Assembly: GCF_015291625.1 (NCBI RefSeq)
Contig: NZ_CP030047.1
Location: forward strand, 4,774,001 to 4,838,000
Source: Bradyrhizobium sp. CCBAU 53421
GTDB lineage: Bacteria > Pseudomonadota > Alphaproteobacteria > Rhizobiales > Xanthobacteraceae
Direction: 5' to 3'
Length of the DNA: 64,000 nt
The stretch's first letter is position 1. Each line of letters starts with the position of its first letter. Positions 10,112 to 18,900 of the stretch are shown here, in pieces. Under the pieces are notes generated by a model that made no database searches, was not told the DNA's origin, and saw only the letters and a list, made by a program, of their open reading frames with translations. The translations under genes were made by a program, and so were the position numbers.

Positions 10112-10376
10112 GTGTGGCCCTCCTCGTTGCTGAATGGCTGGATTGCTGCTTCGACGCGAATGGCGCACCGTTCGCGTCGGGAAAATTCGTCCGGATAAGT
10201 CCTGAAACCGCCGGTTCTGGGAACGGGCAGCGCCGGGCCCGGCCACAGGAAACCCAGACGTATCAGGCCTTATTTGATTCGGGGCTTTACTGACTACGCC
10301 GTTTCCCCTGAAAACAGCCGGCAATTCGCGTCCACAGCGCAAATGTGGCTGCATGGTGCAGGGATCCGCAACGTGC
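10112..10376. other. Region between hupB and tRNA-Asp
   Basis: About 265 bases without a supported gene. It should contain the leftward hupB promoter and 5' leader, although I could not pick out a confident -35/-10 pair. Short open frames here have no ribosome-binding site. Confidence 0.4.
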
Positions 10377-10405
10377 TTGACTATCGGGATGCGGGCCTTT
10401 ATGCC
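10377..10405 (+). promoter_or_regulatory. Promoter of tRNA-Asp
   Basis: TTGACT (10377-10382) and TATGCC (10400-10405) are separated by exactly 17 bases, giving a predicted start near 10412, about 30 bases before the tRNA. The -35 is five of six to consensus, so this is a plausible housekeeping promoter. Confidence 0.55.
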
Positions 10406-10442
10406 CTCGGTCCTGCGCGGATCAATCCGATGATCGGCATCC

Positions 10443-10519
10443 GCGGGAGTAGCTCAGTTGGTTAGAGCGCCGCCCTGTCACGGCGGAGGCCGCGGGTTCG
10501 AGTCCCGTCTCTCGCGCCA
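10443..10519 (+). tRNA. tRNA-Asp (anticodon GTC)
   Basis: This is a complete 77-base tRNA with encoded CCA. Acceptor arms GCGGGAG / CTCTCGC pair with one G-U, the D-arm has AGCTCAGTTGGTTAGAGC, and the anticodon stem CCGCC/GGCGG holds the loop CTGTCAC with anticodon GTC. The T-arm contains GGTTCGAGTCC. G73 is the expected aspartate discriminator base. Confidence 0.97.
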
Positions 10520-10662
10520 GTCTTATCAAGCACTTAGCCGCCAAGTTCCAGATTTGAGACGCGTCGTGCGGAGTGCCGTGGTGACACTCTGAACGCGCTT
10601 GGCTTAGGCTTCCGGCAGGCATTGTGGGACGCAAAAGCAGCTGCGCTCCGGCGCGCGATCTA

Positions 10663-10854
10663 TCAGACGATCTCGATCGCTGGTTCGCTCCCGACGATCG
10701 CATGATCATCACTCACGCGCGCAATCCGACATTCCGCGACACCAGACACGATCAGCCAGGTTTCCGGCTTCTCGCCTTCTCCAATCACGACCGTTGCGTC
10801 CTGATCCGGGAATGTCTGGAGCACCTGGATTAGCTCGCGGACTTTCATCGACAT
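10663..10854 (-). CDS. Small hypothetical protein
   Basis: This 63-residue frame begins MSMKVRELIQVLQTFPDQDATVV, a pattern seen in many short proteins that open with a K-V-x-E-L-I-x-x-L helix followed by a D-A-x-V-V strand. The rest is acidic and ends EPAIEIV. An alternative start is the second methionine at 10848. AGGA lies upstream of the start. The larger frame extending to 10977 has an Arg/Pro-rich part that looks non-coding. Function is unknown; it stands alone downstream of tRNA-Asp on the opposite strand. Confidence 0.5.
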   Translation of the reverse strand: MSMKVRELIQVLQTFPDQDATVVIGEGEKPETWLIVSGVAECRIARVSDDHAIVGSEPAIEIV

Positions 10855-11283
10855 GCATCCTGGAGGTCGACCGGTTGGTTCGCCTCTCACGCGATCACCA
10901 CATCGGCTGATGCGGTAGTGACTATCGCCACCCGGACTTGCGAGAAATCGAAGTACGGCAGGTCTCGGTTCAAACACGCAGCGTAACGCGCGAGCCTGAC
11001 GTCAACCTTACTCTCATGGCGGCCGAAGTCGCGGGAAGGTCGCCCACCGGCGTGATGCATCCGAACGGAACGGACCCAGGTCCTGCGGTTGTCGTCCGTC
11101 GACTTCACACGTGGCGGCGAGATCGCGAATGCTTGGCGCAGCGACGACGTTGGCGGTTCCATCGCCATGCGGAACTCACGCGCTTTCCGTGTGTCTTAAA
11201 GTTGCCGGAGAAACCAGAGACACTCTCAACGGAGTTCAAATGACGCTGATGCGGGCGAGGGGCTGATGCAGCGAGCATAACAC
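10855..11283. other. Intergenic region before the methyltransferase
   Basis: About 430 bases with only short, unsupported frames on both strands. A 93-residue leftward frame (10887-11168) has no recognisable motif or start signal. I see no repeat, RNA gene or clear promoter here. It could be decayed coding DNA. Confidence 0.35.
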
Positions 11284-11295
11284 GGAGGCGTGCTG

Positions 11296-12186
11296 ATGAA
11301 TTGGAGTTCGTGGCTGACCGAGTACTACAACGACGAACTGGAGAGAGCGGACGCCGCCTGCCGAAGGGGAGAGTCCGTCTACGACGCACTGAAATGGATC
11401 GACGATCCGTATCTGTGGAATGTGCTGCTCTGGAAGGAGTATGATGGCTTCAAGGCCATCAAGGCCGCCATTCCCGATCCGCCGGACGCCGGTACCCAGA
11501 AGAACTGGAGCGGTCGTTCCGGGATGGAGCTCGGCGCCGCCGTCATCGAAACCTATCGCCTGTTGCACGACAAGCTCAGGCGTCACCTGGACAAGCCATT
11601 CGATCAATGCGCGGTGCTGGACTATGGCTGCGGCTGGGGCAGCGTGCTCCGATACTTCATGAAGGATGTGCCACTCCGCAATCTGCATGGATGCGATCCG
11701 CACAAGGGCATCATCCAGGTCGCGCAACGCTCCAACCCGCACGCCGATATCGTGCTGTCGGACAGCCTGCCGAGGCGTCTGCCGTTCAACCAGAAATTCG
11801 ATGTCGCTTATGCGCTCTCGATCTGGACGCACCTGTCGCCTGTCGCAAGCGACACATGTCTGGCCGCGGTTCACGATTCCCTGGCGGATCGTGGTCTCTT
11901 TCTTCTGACCATTCGACCGCCGGCATACGCCTCCTATGAGCCGATTTCCAAATTACCCGGCTGGGATCAGCAAGAGATCACGGAGACCTTGGCGCGGAAG
12001 GGGTTCTATTTCTATCCGCAAAGCTATCCGGTCGATGGCGAAATGACCTACGGCGAGACGATCATCACCAAGCAGTACATCGAGAGGCACTGGACCGACC
12101 GGTTTGATCTCGTCGACGTCGGTATGAACGGGACCTCGCCGTATCAGAGCATTGTCGTGCTCCGAAAGAAGGCGAGGCTGCATTAG
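11296..12186 (+). CDS. SAM-dependent methyltransferase
   Basis: This 296-residue protein contains a class I methyltransferase core: motif I VLDYGCGWGSVLRYF, then LHGCDPHKGII (ribose-binding acidic residue), a D-x-V-L-S-D-S-L strand and FDVAYALSIWTHLSP as motif post-II. A helical N-terminal extension of about 100 residues precedes it and a partly aromatic C-terminal part follows. Such proteins often modify sugars or glycolipids, but this is only a guess. ATG 11296 is chosen because GGAGG ends seven bases upstream; GTG 11290 lies too close to that site. It converges with a polytopic membrane protein, their stop codons overlapping. Confidence 0.8.
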   Translation: MNWSSWLTEYYNDELERADAACRRGESVYDALKWIDDPYLWNVLLWKEYDGFKAIKAAIPDPPDAGTQKNWSGRSGMELGAAVIETYRLLHDKLRRHLDKPFDQCAVLDYGCGWGSVLRYFMKDVPLRNLHGCDPHKGIIQVAQRSNPHADIVLSDSLPRRLPFNQKFDVAYALSIWTHLSPVASDTCLAAVHDSLADRGLFLLTIRPPAYASYEPISKLPGWDQQEITETLARKGFYFYPQSYPVDGEMTYGETIITKQYIERHWTDRFDLVDVGMNGTSPYQSIVVLRKKARLH

Positions 12187-13499
12187 GCCGTGACACCGAT
12201 GGCATTGGAGCGTTGCGCTGACTGTTGCTGATGCGAAGCTTCCGCCTGCCGTTCGGGCGTCAGCCACCACAGCAGAAACAGCAGCGCGACCCCGTTCGAG
12301 ACCAGGCTTGTCGTGAGCGGCACGTTCATGATCGCCTGAACCGCGATCCCCGACGACACCGCGATGAAGCGCGGCGACAAGTGCCGCGAGACCATCGATC
12401 CCACCGAGAGGATCAGGCCGCACACCAGTGCCGAAACCGGCGCAAGCGCAAGCCCGACCGACGCGATGCCTTCGGTCGCGAGGAAGGAGGCGTTGAAATT
12501 GCCGTCCCGATAGATCGCCCCGAGCGCCGGGCCGAGCTCGTCATAGGGGCAGGCGGTCACCTGCCGCAGGATCGAGATTTGGCAGAAGCGGGTCAGCTCG
12601 CGGTGCGCAAAGAAGTCGGCGTATTGATCGAGCGCGAGCGAGGGGATGGCGAGGAAGCGCAGATTGATGGCGCTGAACACGACATAATCCTTGTCTGCGC
12701 CGAGCACGGCGAACGCCGCCAAGCCGATGATCATCGGAATGAGAAATGCGAGCACCGTGGCCAGCCGCGGGTTGAACCGGCCGAACAGCCAGAACAGAAA
12801 CGGCAGCCAGATCGGCAACAGCAGGACGGTCTTGTTGTTGACCACCGGATAGAAGCAGAGCGCGAACAGCAGCACGCAAGCGGCCTGCATCCATTGACTG
12901 CGCGATGCGAAATGCGTGAACAGATAAGGCAGGACCGCGCCGATCATGATCCCGGTGAGATAATTCAACAGCGCCGGCCGCGTGACGGCGTTGCGGACCG
13001 CGCTATAGGGACTGCCAAGATTGGCGCCGTACGAGATGTCGGCGACCAGCACCGCGAAGGATGACGCCAACAGCAGCAGCGCAATGCGCTTGATCGCCGC
13101 TTCCGACAGGCCCGGCCGCCAAACCGGCATGGTCTGGAACATCAGGGGGACGATCGCGGCGGCCAGCGCGGCGATCATCGCCCAGCGCGCGATGGCATGC
13201 GGATAATCGAAGCCGCTGAAGAAGCTGAGCCAGACGAAGCCGAATACGGCCGACAGCAGCGAGAAGCTCACCAAATAACCGAAGCTGAAACGGCCCGCGA
13301 CAAACGCCGGGAGGAAGACGGCCATAACCGCGGTGCCGAGGATGGCTTCGGACGTGACGCCGGAGCGCCAGACGTGCATCGCCGGGAACGCGTGCCCGCA
13401 GGCGATCAACGATGCAATGCTGAGGACGAAGAACCCAGCGATCGTGACCCCGATAGTCAGGTCGTCGCGCGTCAATTGCATCGGCCGGTCCGAATCCAA
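12183..13499 (-). CDS. Polytopic membrane protein of unknown function
   Basis: This 438-residue protein is almost entirely hydrophobic, with roughly 11-12 predicted membrane helices and short loops. A longer soluble loop near residues 290-340 carries several cysteines (RFCQISILRQVTACPYDELG). The general layout (many helices, one larger non-membrane loop in the second half) recalls O-antigen polymerase/ligase-type proteins, but I see no diagnostic motif. An alternative start is the methionine at residue 7. The neighbour is a convergent methyltransferase, which would fit a polysaccharide role without proving it. Confidence 0.7.
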   Translation of the reverse strand: MDSDRPMQLTRDDLTIGVTIAGFFVLSIASLIACGHAFPAMHVWRSGVTSEAILGTAVMAVFLPAFVAGRFSFGYLVSFSLLSAVFGFVWLSFFSGFDYPHAIARWAMIAALAAAIVPLMFQTMPVWRPGLSEAAIKRIALLLLASSFAVLVADISYGANLGSPYSAVRNAVTRPALLNYLTGIMIGAVLPYLFTHFASRSQWMQAACVLLFALCFYPVVNNKTVLLLPIWLPFLFWLFGRFNPRLATVLAFLIPMIIGLAAFAVLGADKDYVVFSAINLRFLAIPSLALDQYADFFAHRELTRFCQISILRQVTACPYDELGPALGAIYRDGNFNASFLATEGIASVGLALAPVSALVCGLILSVGSMVSRHLSPRFIAVSSGIAVQAIMNVPLTTSLVSNGVALLFLLWWLTPERQAEASHQQQSAQRSNAIGVTA

Positions 13500-13646
13500 A
13501 GCTGTGCGACAGCTAGCAAGTCGGCCGCGGGCGAATCAAGTCAAGCAAGGTTAGGCGCGGTCTCGGTCTGTATTGTTATGTTTCCATCGGGCGATCTGTC
13601 ACCGCGGCGCCGCATTGAATTCACAAACGGCAACCCGCTGCCTTGA

Positions 13647-13838
13647 TCAGGCAAAGAATGCGGCGACCGCGTTCAGGTCGGATTGTCCGGGGGCGTCGCC
13701 GCGCAGGTTCGCGTCGATGATGCGGCGGCAGGCGTCAACCGTGTGGGTATCGCCCAGTTCGTTGGCGGCCTCGAGGATCGACCAGACCGTGTCCAGGGGA
13801 ATGTCGCTCTGCATGATCGCGTTCCGGTCTGACAGCAT
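13647..13838 (-). CDS. Small hypothetical protein
   Basis: This frame of 63 residues from ATG 13838 (or 55 from ATG 13814, where the frame begins MQSDIPLDTVW) is helical and acidic (SILEAANELGDTHTVDACRRIIDANLRG). No signal peptide or known domain is visible. It starts 14 bases after the stop of the zinc-ribbon gene on the same strand, so the two are probably one transcript. The composition looks protein-like rather than random. Function unknown. Confidence 0.55.
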   Translation of the reverse strand: MLSDRNAIMQSDIPLDTVWSILEAANELGDTHTVDACRRIIDANLRGDAPGQSDLNAVAAFFA

Positions 13839-13851
13839 CGGCGGCGCCGGG

Positions 13852-14052
13852 TTAGAATTCGAACAGGTCGCGGCCGCGCCGCGCCAGGGTGTGCAGGTCC
13901 GCCATCGTACCCCGCACGGCGTTGCAGCGGCGGCATTCGATGATGGTGTCGCCGGACGCTTGCGCCGCATCGGCGACCTTGATCGCCAGGCTGCCGCAAT
14001 CCGTGCAGATGATCTTGAAGCCGGTCGAAATTACTTGCTGCTGCAAATTCAT
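13852..14052 (-). CDS. Small zinc-ribbon-like protein
   Basis: This 66-residue protein has two CxxC pairs, CTDC at about residue 16 and CRRC at about residue 40, spaced as in a zinc ribbon. It begins MNLQQQVISTGFKIICTDCG and ends RRGRDLFEF. The four cysteines are the main support. It probably binds zinc and could contact nucleic acid or a partner protein, but no family name can be given. It forms an apparent two-gene unit with the small gene that follows on the same strand. Confidence 0.65.
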   Translation of the reverse strand: MNLQQQVISTGFKIICTDCGSLAIKVADAAQASGDTIIECRRCNAVRGTMADLHTLARRGRDLFEF

Positions 14053-14333
14053 TGTGGGCCTGCGCCTCTGTTGACGCCACCTTACGGAACAATTTTTAAG
14101 ACTGGGATCGCGGAGCGGATTGCAATCGAACGACCGCGTTAGGAGGCGGTTAAGGTCTTTGCCGCGGCTGCGCGGTCAGGAAGGTGCAGCGTCGATCTGC
14201 TGAACTGGGCCGCGGCGGTGGCTCGCTGGTTCGCGAGCAGCGCGTCGGCGCAGCACGATCCGGAGGTCGGCCGCGTTCTCGCGCTCGGGCAAAGGCCGCG
14301 CCGTCCTGAGCGGAGCCCGAGACGATCAGGCCA
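14053..14333. other. Intergenic region
   Basis: This stretch contains no supported gene. Frames on the leftward strand are Arg/Ser-rich and look like out-of-frame translations. It carries the upstream region of the small zinc-ribbon gene. Confidence 0.35.
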
Positions 14334-14357
14334 ACAAAAAAGCCGCCCGAAGGCGGC
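14334..14357 (-). terminator. Intrinsic terminator of the small membrane-protein gene
   Basis: On the leftward strand a GCCGCC stem (14352-14357 with 14342-14347) closes a TTCG loop and is followed by TTTTTTG. It lies 29 bases after the stop codon of the gene ending at 14386. It is a textbook intrinsic terminator. Confidence 0.85.
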
Positions 14358-14385
14358 CGTTCTGTCTGCCGAGGCCTGAAACTTT

Positions 14386-14589
14386 TCAACGGACCGTCGA
14401 GGTGCCGGAGGAGGTGATCGCGACAGGCTTGCCGGCCTTGATGACCTGGTTGGTCTGGGCAGTCTGGGTGAATTCCGCGTTGTTCCGAGCCGAGATACCG
14501 AAAGCCGCAATCCCGATCGCCGCAACGAGGGCAACCACCACAATCTTCAGGTGGGTCGCGCGATCGGCCGAATGGATCGAGTGGTTCAT
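14386..14589 (-). CDS. Small single-pass membrane protein
   Basis: The 67-residue product has a polar N-terminus (MNHSIHSADRATHLK), one hydrophobic helix (IVVVALVAAIGIAAFGI) and a polar C-terminal part rich in Thr/Ser/Ala ending SGTSTVR. The positive residues before the helix predict the C-terminus outside the cytoplasm. A strong terminator follows, supporting a real transcription unit. From memory, many Bradyrhizobium genomes carry short proteins of this build in multiple copies; no function is known to me. RBS GGAGGCGAC precedes the start. Confidence 0.72.
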   Translation of the reverse strand: MNHSIHSADRATHLKIVVVALVAAIGIAAFGISARNNAEFTQTAQTNQVIKAGKPVAITSSGTSTVR

Positions 14590-14779
14590 GGTCGCCTCCG
14601 GGCGTCTATGCGCCGTCTATGGCAGTTACTGGTAAGCCCCATCTGTTTCCGGATCGTTTCGTGAGTTCCCGGAAATGGTTTCGTGCCACGGGCGGATTGG
14701 CTTCGCCGTGCCTTGCGTCACAGAGGCAGAGGGCTGAAACTGGCCGCGGGCGCGGAGCGCGCCTGGGAGAAAAACAATA

Positions 14780-15802
14780 ATGAAAACAATGAATATGACC
14801 CGCCGGCAGGTGCTGGGAACCGGCTCCGTGGCGCTTGCCGTCACGATGTTTGGTAAGCCGTCTCTTGCCGCTGCCGAGTTCGATTACAAGCTCGGTGTCA
14901 ACACTCCGGAAACCCATCCTCTAACAATCCGTCTGGCCGAGGCGGCGAAGGCGATCAGCGCGCAGTCGTCCGGCCGGCTCAACATCACGGTGTTCGCCAA
15001 CAGCCAGCTCGGCGGCGATCCGGAAATGCTGTCCCAGGTTCGGGCCGGCGGTATCGAGCTTTTGGCCGCACCCAGCATGACGTTGTCGACGCTGGTGCCA
15101 TTGTCGGGGCTGCCCAGCATTGGTTTTGCGTTCCAGTCCTACGACCATGTCTGGGTGGCGATGGACGGCGGCGTCGGCGATATCGTCCGCGATGCGATCG
15201 CCAGGACCGGCGTCGTGCCGCTGAAGAAGGTCTGGGACAACGGCTTCCGCCAAATCACCTCATCGTCGAGCCGGCAGCTCAACAGCGTCGACGATCTCAA
15301 GGGTTTCAAGATCCGCGTGCCGGTGACCGCACTACTGACCTCGCTGTTCTCAGGACTTGGCGCGCTGCCGTCGAGCATTTCCTACAGCGAGCTCTATTCG
15401 GCGCTGCAGACCCATATCGTCGAGGGACAGGAGAATCCGCTGGCCCAGGTCTCGACCGGAAAGCTGTACGAGGTGCAGAAATACTGCGCGCTGTCGAACC
15501 ATTGCTGGAGCGGCTACTGGATCCTCGGCAACCGCCGCGCGATGGCCGGCCTGCCGCCCGATCTCGTCGAGCTCATCAATACCGCGTTCGACGCTGCCGC
15601 GGTCAAGGAGCGTGCCGATCTGGTCGAGATGGATCGCTCGTTGCAGGCCGAGCTGACCGGGAAAGGCATGACCTTCAACAAGCCCGATCCTGTGCAGTTC
15701 AGGGCCGCGCTGGTGAAGGCCGGCTTCTACACGCAATGGCAGAAGACCTATGGCGCGGACGCCTGGGCGGCGCTGGAGAAATACACCGGCAAGCTGACGT
15801 AA
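14780..15802 (+). CDS. TRAP transporter solute-binding protein (DctP family)
   Basis: This 340-residue periplasmic binding protein has a twin-arginine-like export signal (MTRRQVLGTGSVALAVTMFG, cleaved near LAAA). The DctP fold is clear: KLGVNTPETHPLTIRLAEA near the N-terminus, FANSQLGGDPEMLSQVRAGGIEL, the conserved arginine region DLKGFKIRVP, and AQVSTGKLYEVQKY. The arginine in that loop usually clamps a substrate carboxylate, so an organic acid ligand is likely. No DctQ or DctM membrane subunit lies beside it, so it is an orphan here. Several alternative ATGs exist at its start (14780, 14792, 14798). Confidence 0.88.
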   Translation: MKTMNMTRRQVLGTGSVALAVTMFGKPSLAAAEFDYKLGVNTPETHPLTIRLAEAAKAISAQSSGRLNITVFANSQLGGDPEMLSQVRAGGIELLAAPSMTLSTLVPLSGLPSIGFAFQSYDHVWVAMDGGVGDIVRDAIARTGVVPLKKVWDNGFRQITSSSSRQLNSVDDLKGFKIRVPVTALLTSLFSGLGALPSSISYSELYSALQTHIVEGQENPLAQVSTGKLYEVQKYCALSNHCWSGYWILGNRRAMAGLPPDLVELINTAFDAAAVKERADLVEMDRSLQAELTGKGMTFNKPDPVQFRAALVKAGFYTQWQKTYGADAWAALEKYTGKLT

Positions 15803-15966
15803 CGGCGCGCAGATCGCGAGCAGCAGTCGCTTTGTGGCAAAGAAGGCACATCGCCGCACTTTCGGTTCCAGTTTGGCTTTTTGTCATGCGGCAGGATGTC
15901 TCAGCGGATACAACCTCACGCTGAGACTTTCAGTGGCCGCGCAGTGCGTGCCCGAGTTGGAATGCC

Positions 15967-18900
15967 ATGCGCGTGCACGTGGTGGAACGCTTTCGATCGC
16001 CCCGCTTGAGGCGGGTTGCCGTAACGCTTGCCCTGCTCATCGCGTCCGGGACCGGCGCACACGCCCAGACGGTGCTGAACGTCGGCGATGGAGCGAGCCT
16101 CGTCACTGCGCTGACGACGATCGATAGCAATCCCGGCACCAACTACACGCTCAACATCACGAACAACATCACGCTCACCGCCGGAACAACGCTGCCGGTC
16201 ATCAATTTGAACGGCACCGTAACCATCAACGGCGGCAACTTCACGCTCGATGGCGGCGGCGTGCAGCGCGGATTCTTCGTCTACGCCGGCACCGTCGCGA
16301 TCAACAATCTCACCATCCAGAACGCCGTCGCCAAGGGCGGCAATGGCGGAAACGGGTTCGACGGCGGCGGCGGCGGCGGCATGGGCGCCGGCGGCGCGTT
16401 GTTCGTCGCCAGCGGTGCCAATGTGACCGTCAGCAATGTTTCGCTCGCGAGCAATCAGGCCAATGGCGGAAGCGGCGGCAATTACGGCTCGACTGCCGGT
16501 GGTGGCGGTGGCGGCGGGCTCGGTGGCAATGGCGGAAACGGTGGCAACGTAGGTGGCGGTGGCGGTGGCGGGATTGGCCTCGGCGCCAACGGCGGGGCCG
16601 GCCAGACTGGCGCGACGGGTGGCAACGGTGCTGCCGGCATCGTTATCGGCGCCGCCGGCGGTGGCGCTGGCGCCGCCGACGCGGGAGGTGGTGGCTCACC
16701 AGGCATAGGGGGCGCCAATGGAGGCGGCGGGGGCGGCGGGGCCGTGGGATCTGGTCTCCCCGGTGCCGGCGGCGGCGGCGGGGTTGGCGGCGGCGCTGCT
16801 ACGGCTACCGGGGGCTTGAGCGCCGGCGGCGGTACTGGCGGCTTCGGTGGTGGCGGTGGCGGTAGCTTCAACAGCGCGGGCGGAAGTGGCGGTTTTGGCG
16901 GCGGCGGCGGCAGCGTGCGCTGCTACGCCAGTCCGGGAACGGGCGGCTTCGGTGGCGGCGGTGGCGGCGCCAGCGGCAATGACGGTAACTCTTGTGGGAA
17001 CACTGGCGGCTTCGGCGCCGGCAACGGCGGCAACGATTCCCAAGGCGGTGGGGGCGGCGGCCTCGGCGCGGGCGGCGCGGTGTTTGTCCAAGGTGGCGGA
17101 ACGCTCAATGTTTCCGGTGCCTTTACCGTCAACGGCAACAGCGTCACCGGCGGAGCAGGTGGTGTCGGTGCCGGCAATGGCTCAGCTCTCGGCACGGGGA
17201 TGTTCCTGCAGGGCAATGGCACGCTGACCTTCAGTCCTGCGGCCGGTCAGAACCAAACCGTCTCCGATGTCATCTCCGACCAGACCGGCAGCGGCGGCAC
17301 AGGCGTCAATGCCGGCAGCTGGAGCCTCGCCAAGACCGGGCTCGGCACGCTGACGCTTACCGCCGCAAACACCTATTCGGGCGGCACGACCGTGAGCGGC
17401 GGTCTGATCAACTTCAATGCGGCGAACAATTTCGGCTCGGGCAACGTCACGCTCAACGGCGGCGGGCTGCAATGGGCGAGCGGCAACACGGCCGACATCT
17501 CGGGTCGGCTGAACGCGATCGGCTCCGCCGGCGCGACGCTCGACTATAACGGCAATGCCGTGACGCTCGCGACGGCATTGACCGGCTCAGGCGGCGTGAC
17601 CGTCGCGAACTCCGGCAGCGGCGGTGCACTGACCTTCACGGCGGCGGAAAGCTATTACGGCGCGACGACCGTCAACTCCGGTGCAAAGCTGGCGCTGTCG
17701 GCTTTCGGCAGCATCTCGAATTCGAGCGTCGTCTCCGTCAACGGCACATTCGATATTTCGGGATCATCGTCCTTCCTCAACCGGATCACGACGCTCGCGG
17801 GCGGTGGATCGGTTGCGCTCGGCAACAACGCATTGGTGATTACCGCCGGTTCGACCGAATTTTCCGGCGCGATCAACGGCCCGGGCGGCACGGCCGGCCT
17901 CGAGATCGCGGGCGGAACGCAGACCCTGTCCGGTGTCAACGGCTACGTTGGCGCCACCCAGATCGATGCCGGCGCGACGCTGGCGCTCAAGGGGAACGGC
18001 TCTATCGCCAATTCGCTCGTGGTCACATTCTTCGCTCCGGGCGCGGGAGGCGGCACATTCGACATTTCGCAGACCAACAGCGGTGCCAGCGTCGCCGGCC
18101 TGTTTGATCTAAGCGGCCACAGCGCCGTGTCCCTCGGCGGCAAGACGCTGACCATCACCGGCGGTGTGGGTGTCTACACCGGCGTCATCCAGGATGGCGG
18201 CATTGGTGGCGGCACCGGCGGCAATGTGACGATCGCCTCTGGCGGTCTGGCGAGATTCGGCGGCGCCAACACCTATACCGGGCTGACCACGATTAACGCT
18301 GGCGGCCAACTAGACCTGATGGGCGGCGGTAGCATTGCGTCTTCGAAGACCATCATCAACAACGGCACCTTCGATATATCGAGCGCGGGTGGCGGCGTCT
18401 CGATCAACGGCCTTTCCGGGACCAGCACCGGCGTCGTGAACCTCGGCGCCAACACGCTGACCTTCACCAATGCCAACGGCACGTTCGCCGGCGCCATCCG
18501 GGACGGCGGTGCAGGCGGCGGCGTGGCGATCGCCGGCGGTAAGGAAGTCCTGACCGGCATCAACGGCTACACCGGCGCGACCACGGTCAATGGCGGCACA
18601 TTGGAGGTCGACGGCTCGATCGCCAGTTCATCGAAAGTGACGGTCAATTCCGGTGGCACCTTGAGCGGCACCGGCGTCGTCGGTCCTGCGCCTGTCGTCC
18701 TTGTGAGCGATGGCGGCGTCACGCTCACGTTGCTGCTAAGCAATGGCGTCGGCGGGGTGATCACCTCTGGCGGCACGGTTGTCGTGACCAACAAGTTCGC
18801 AGCCCCCTCAAGCGGCATCGCTGATCCGGCGCCTACAACCATCATGAGCGGCGGCACGCTCGCGCCGGGCAGTGCGGCAAACCCGACCGGCACGCTCACT

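Noticed and set aside
6045..10519. Integrated element using tRNA-Val or tRNA-Asp as attachment sites
   Set aside because: No integrase and no direct repeat of a tRNA 3' end was found between or beside the two tRNAs.
16482..16871. Proline-rich leftward frame
   Set aside because: It is the complement of the glycine-codon-rich autotransporter passenger; GGN codons read as CCN on the other strand. No start signal.
16333..17080. Possible CRISPR or tandem repeat array
   Set aside because: The GGCGGC-rich units have no constant length or spacer pattern and are in frame with the autotransporter gene.
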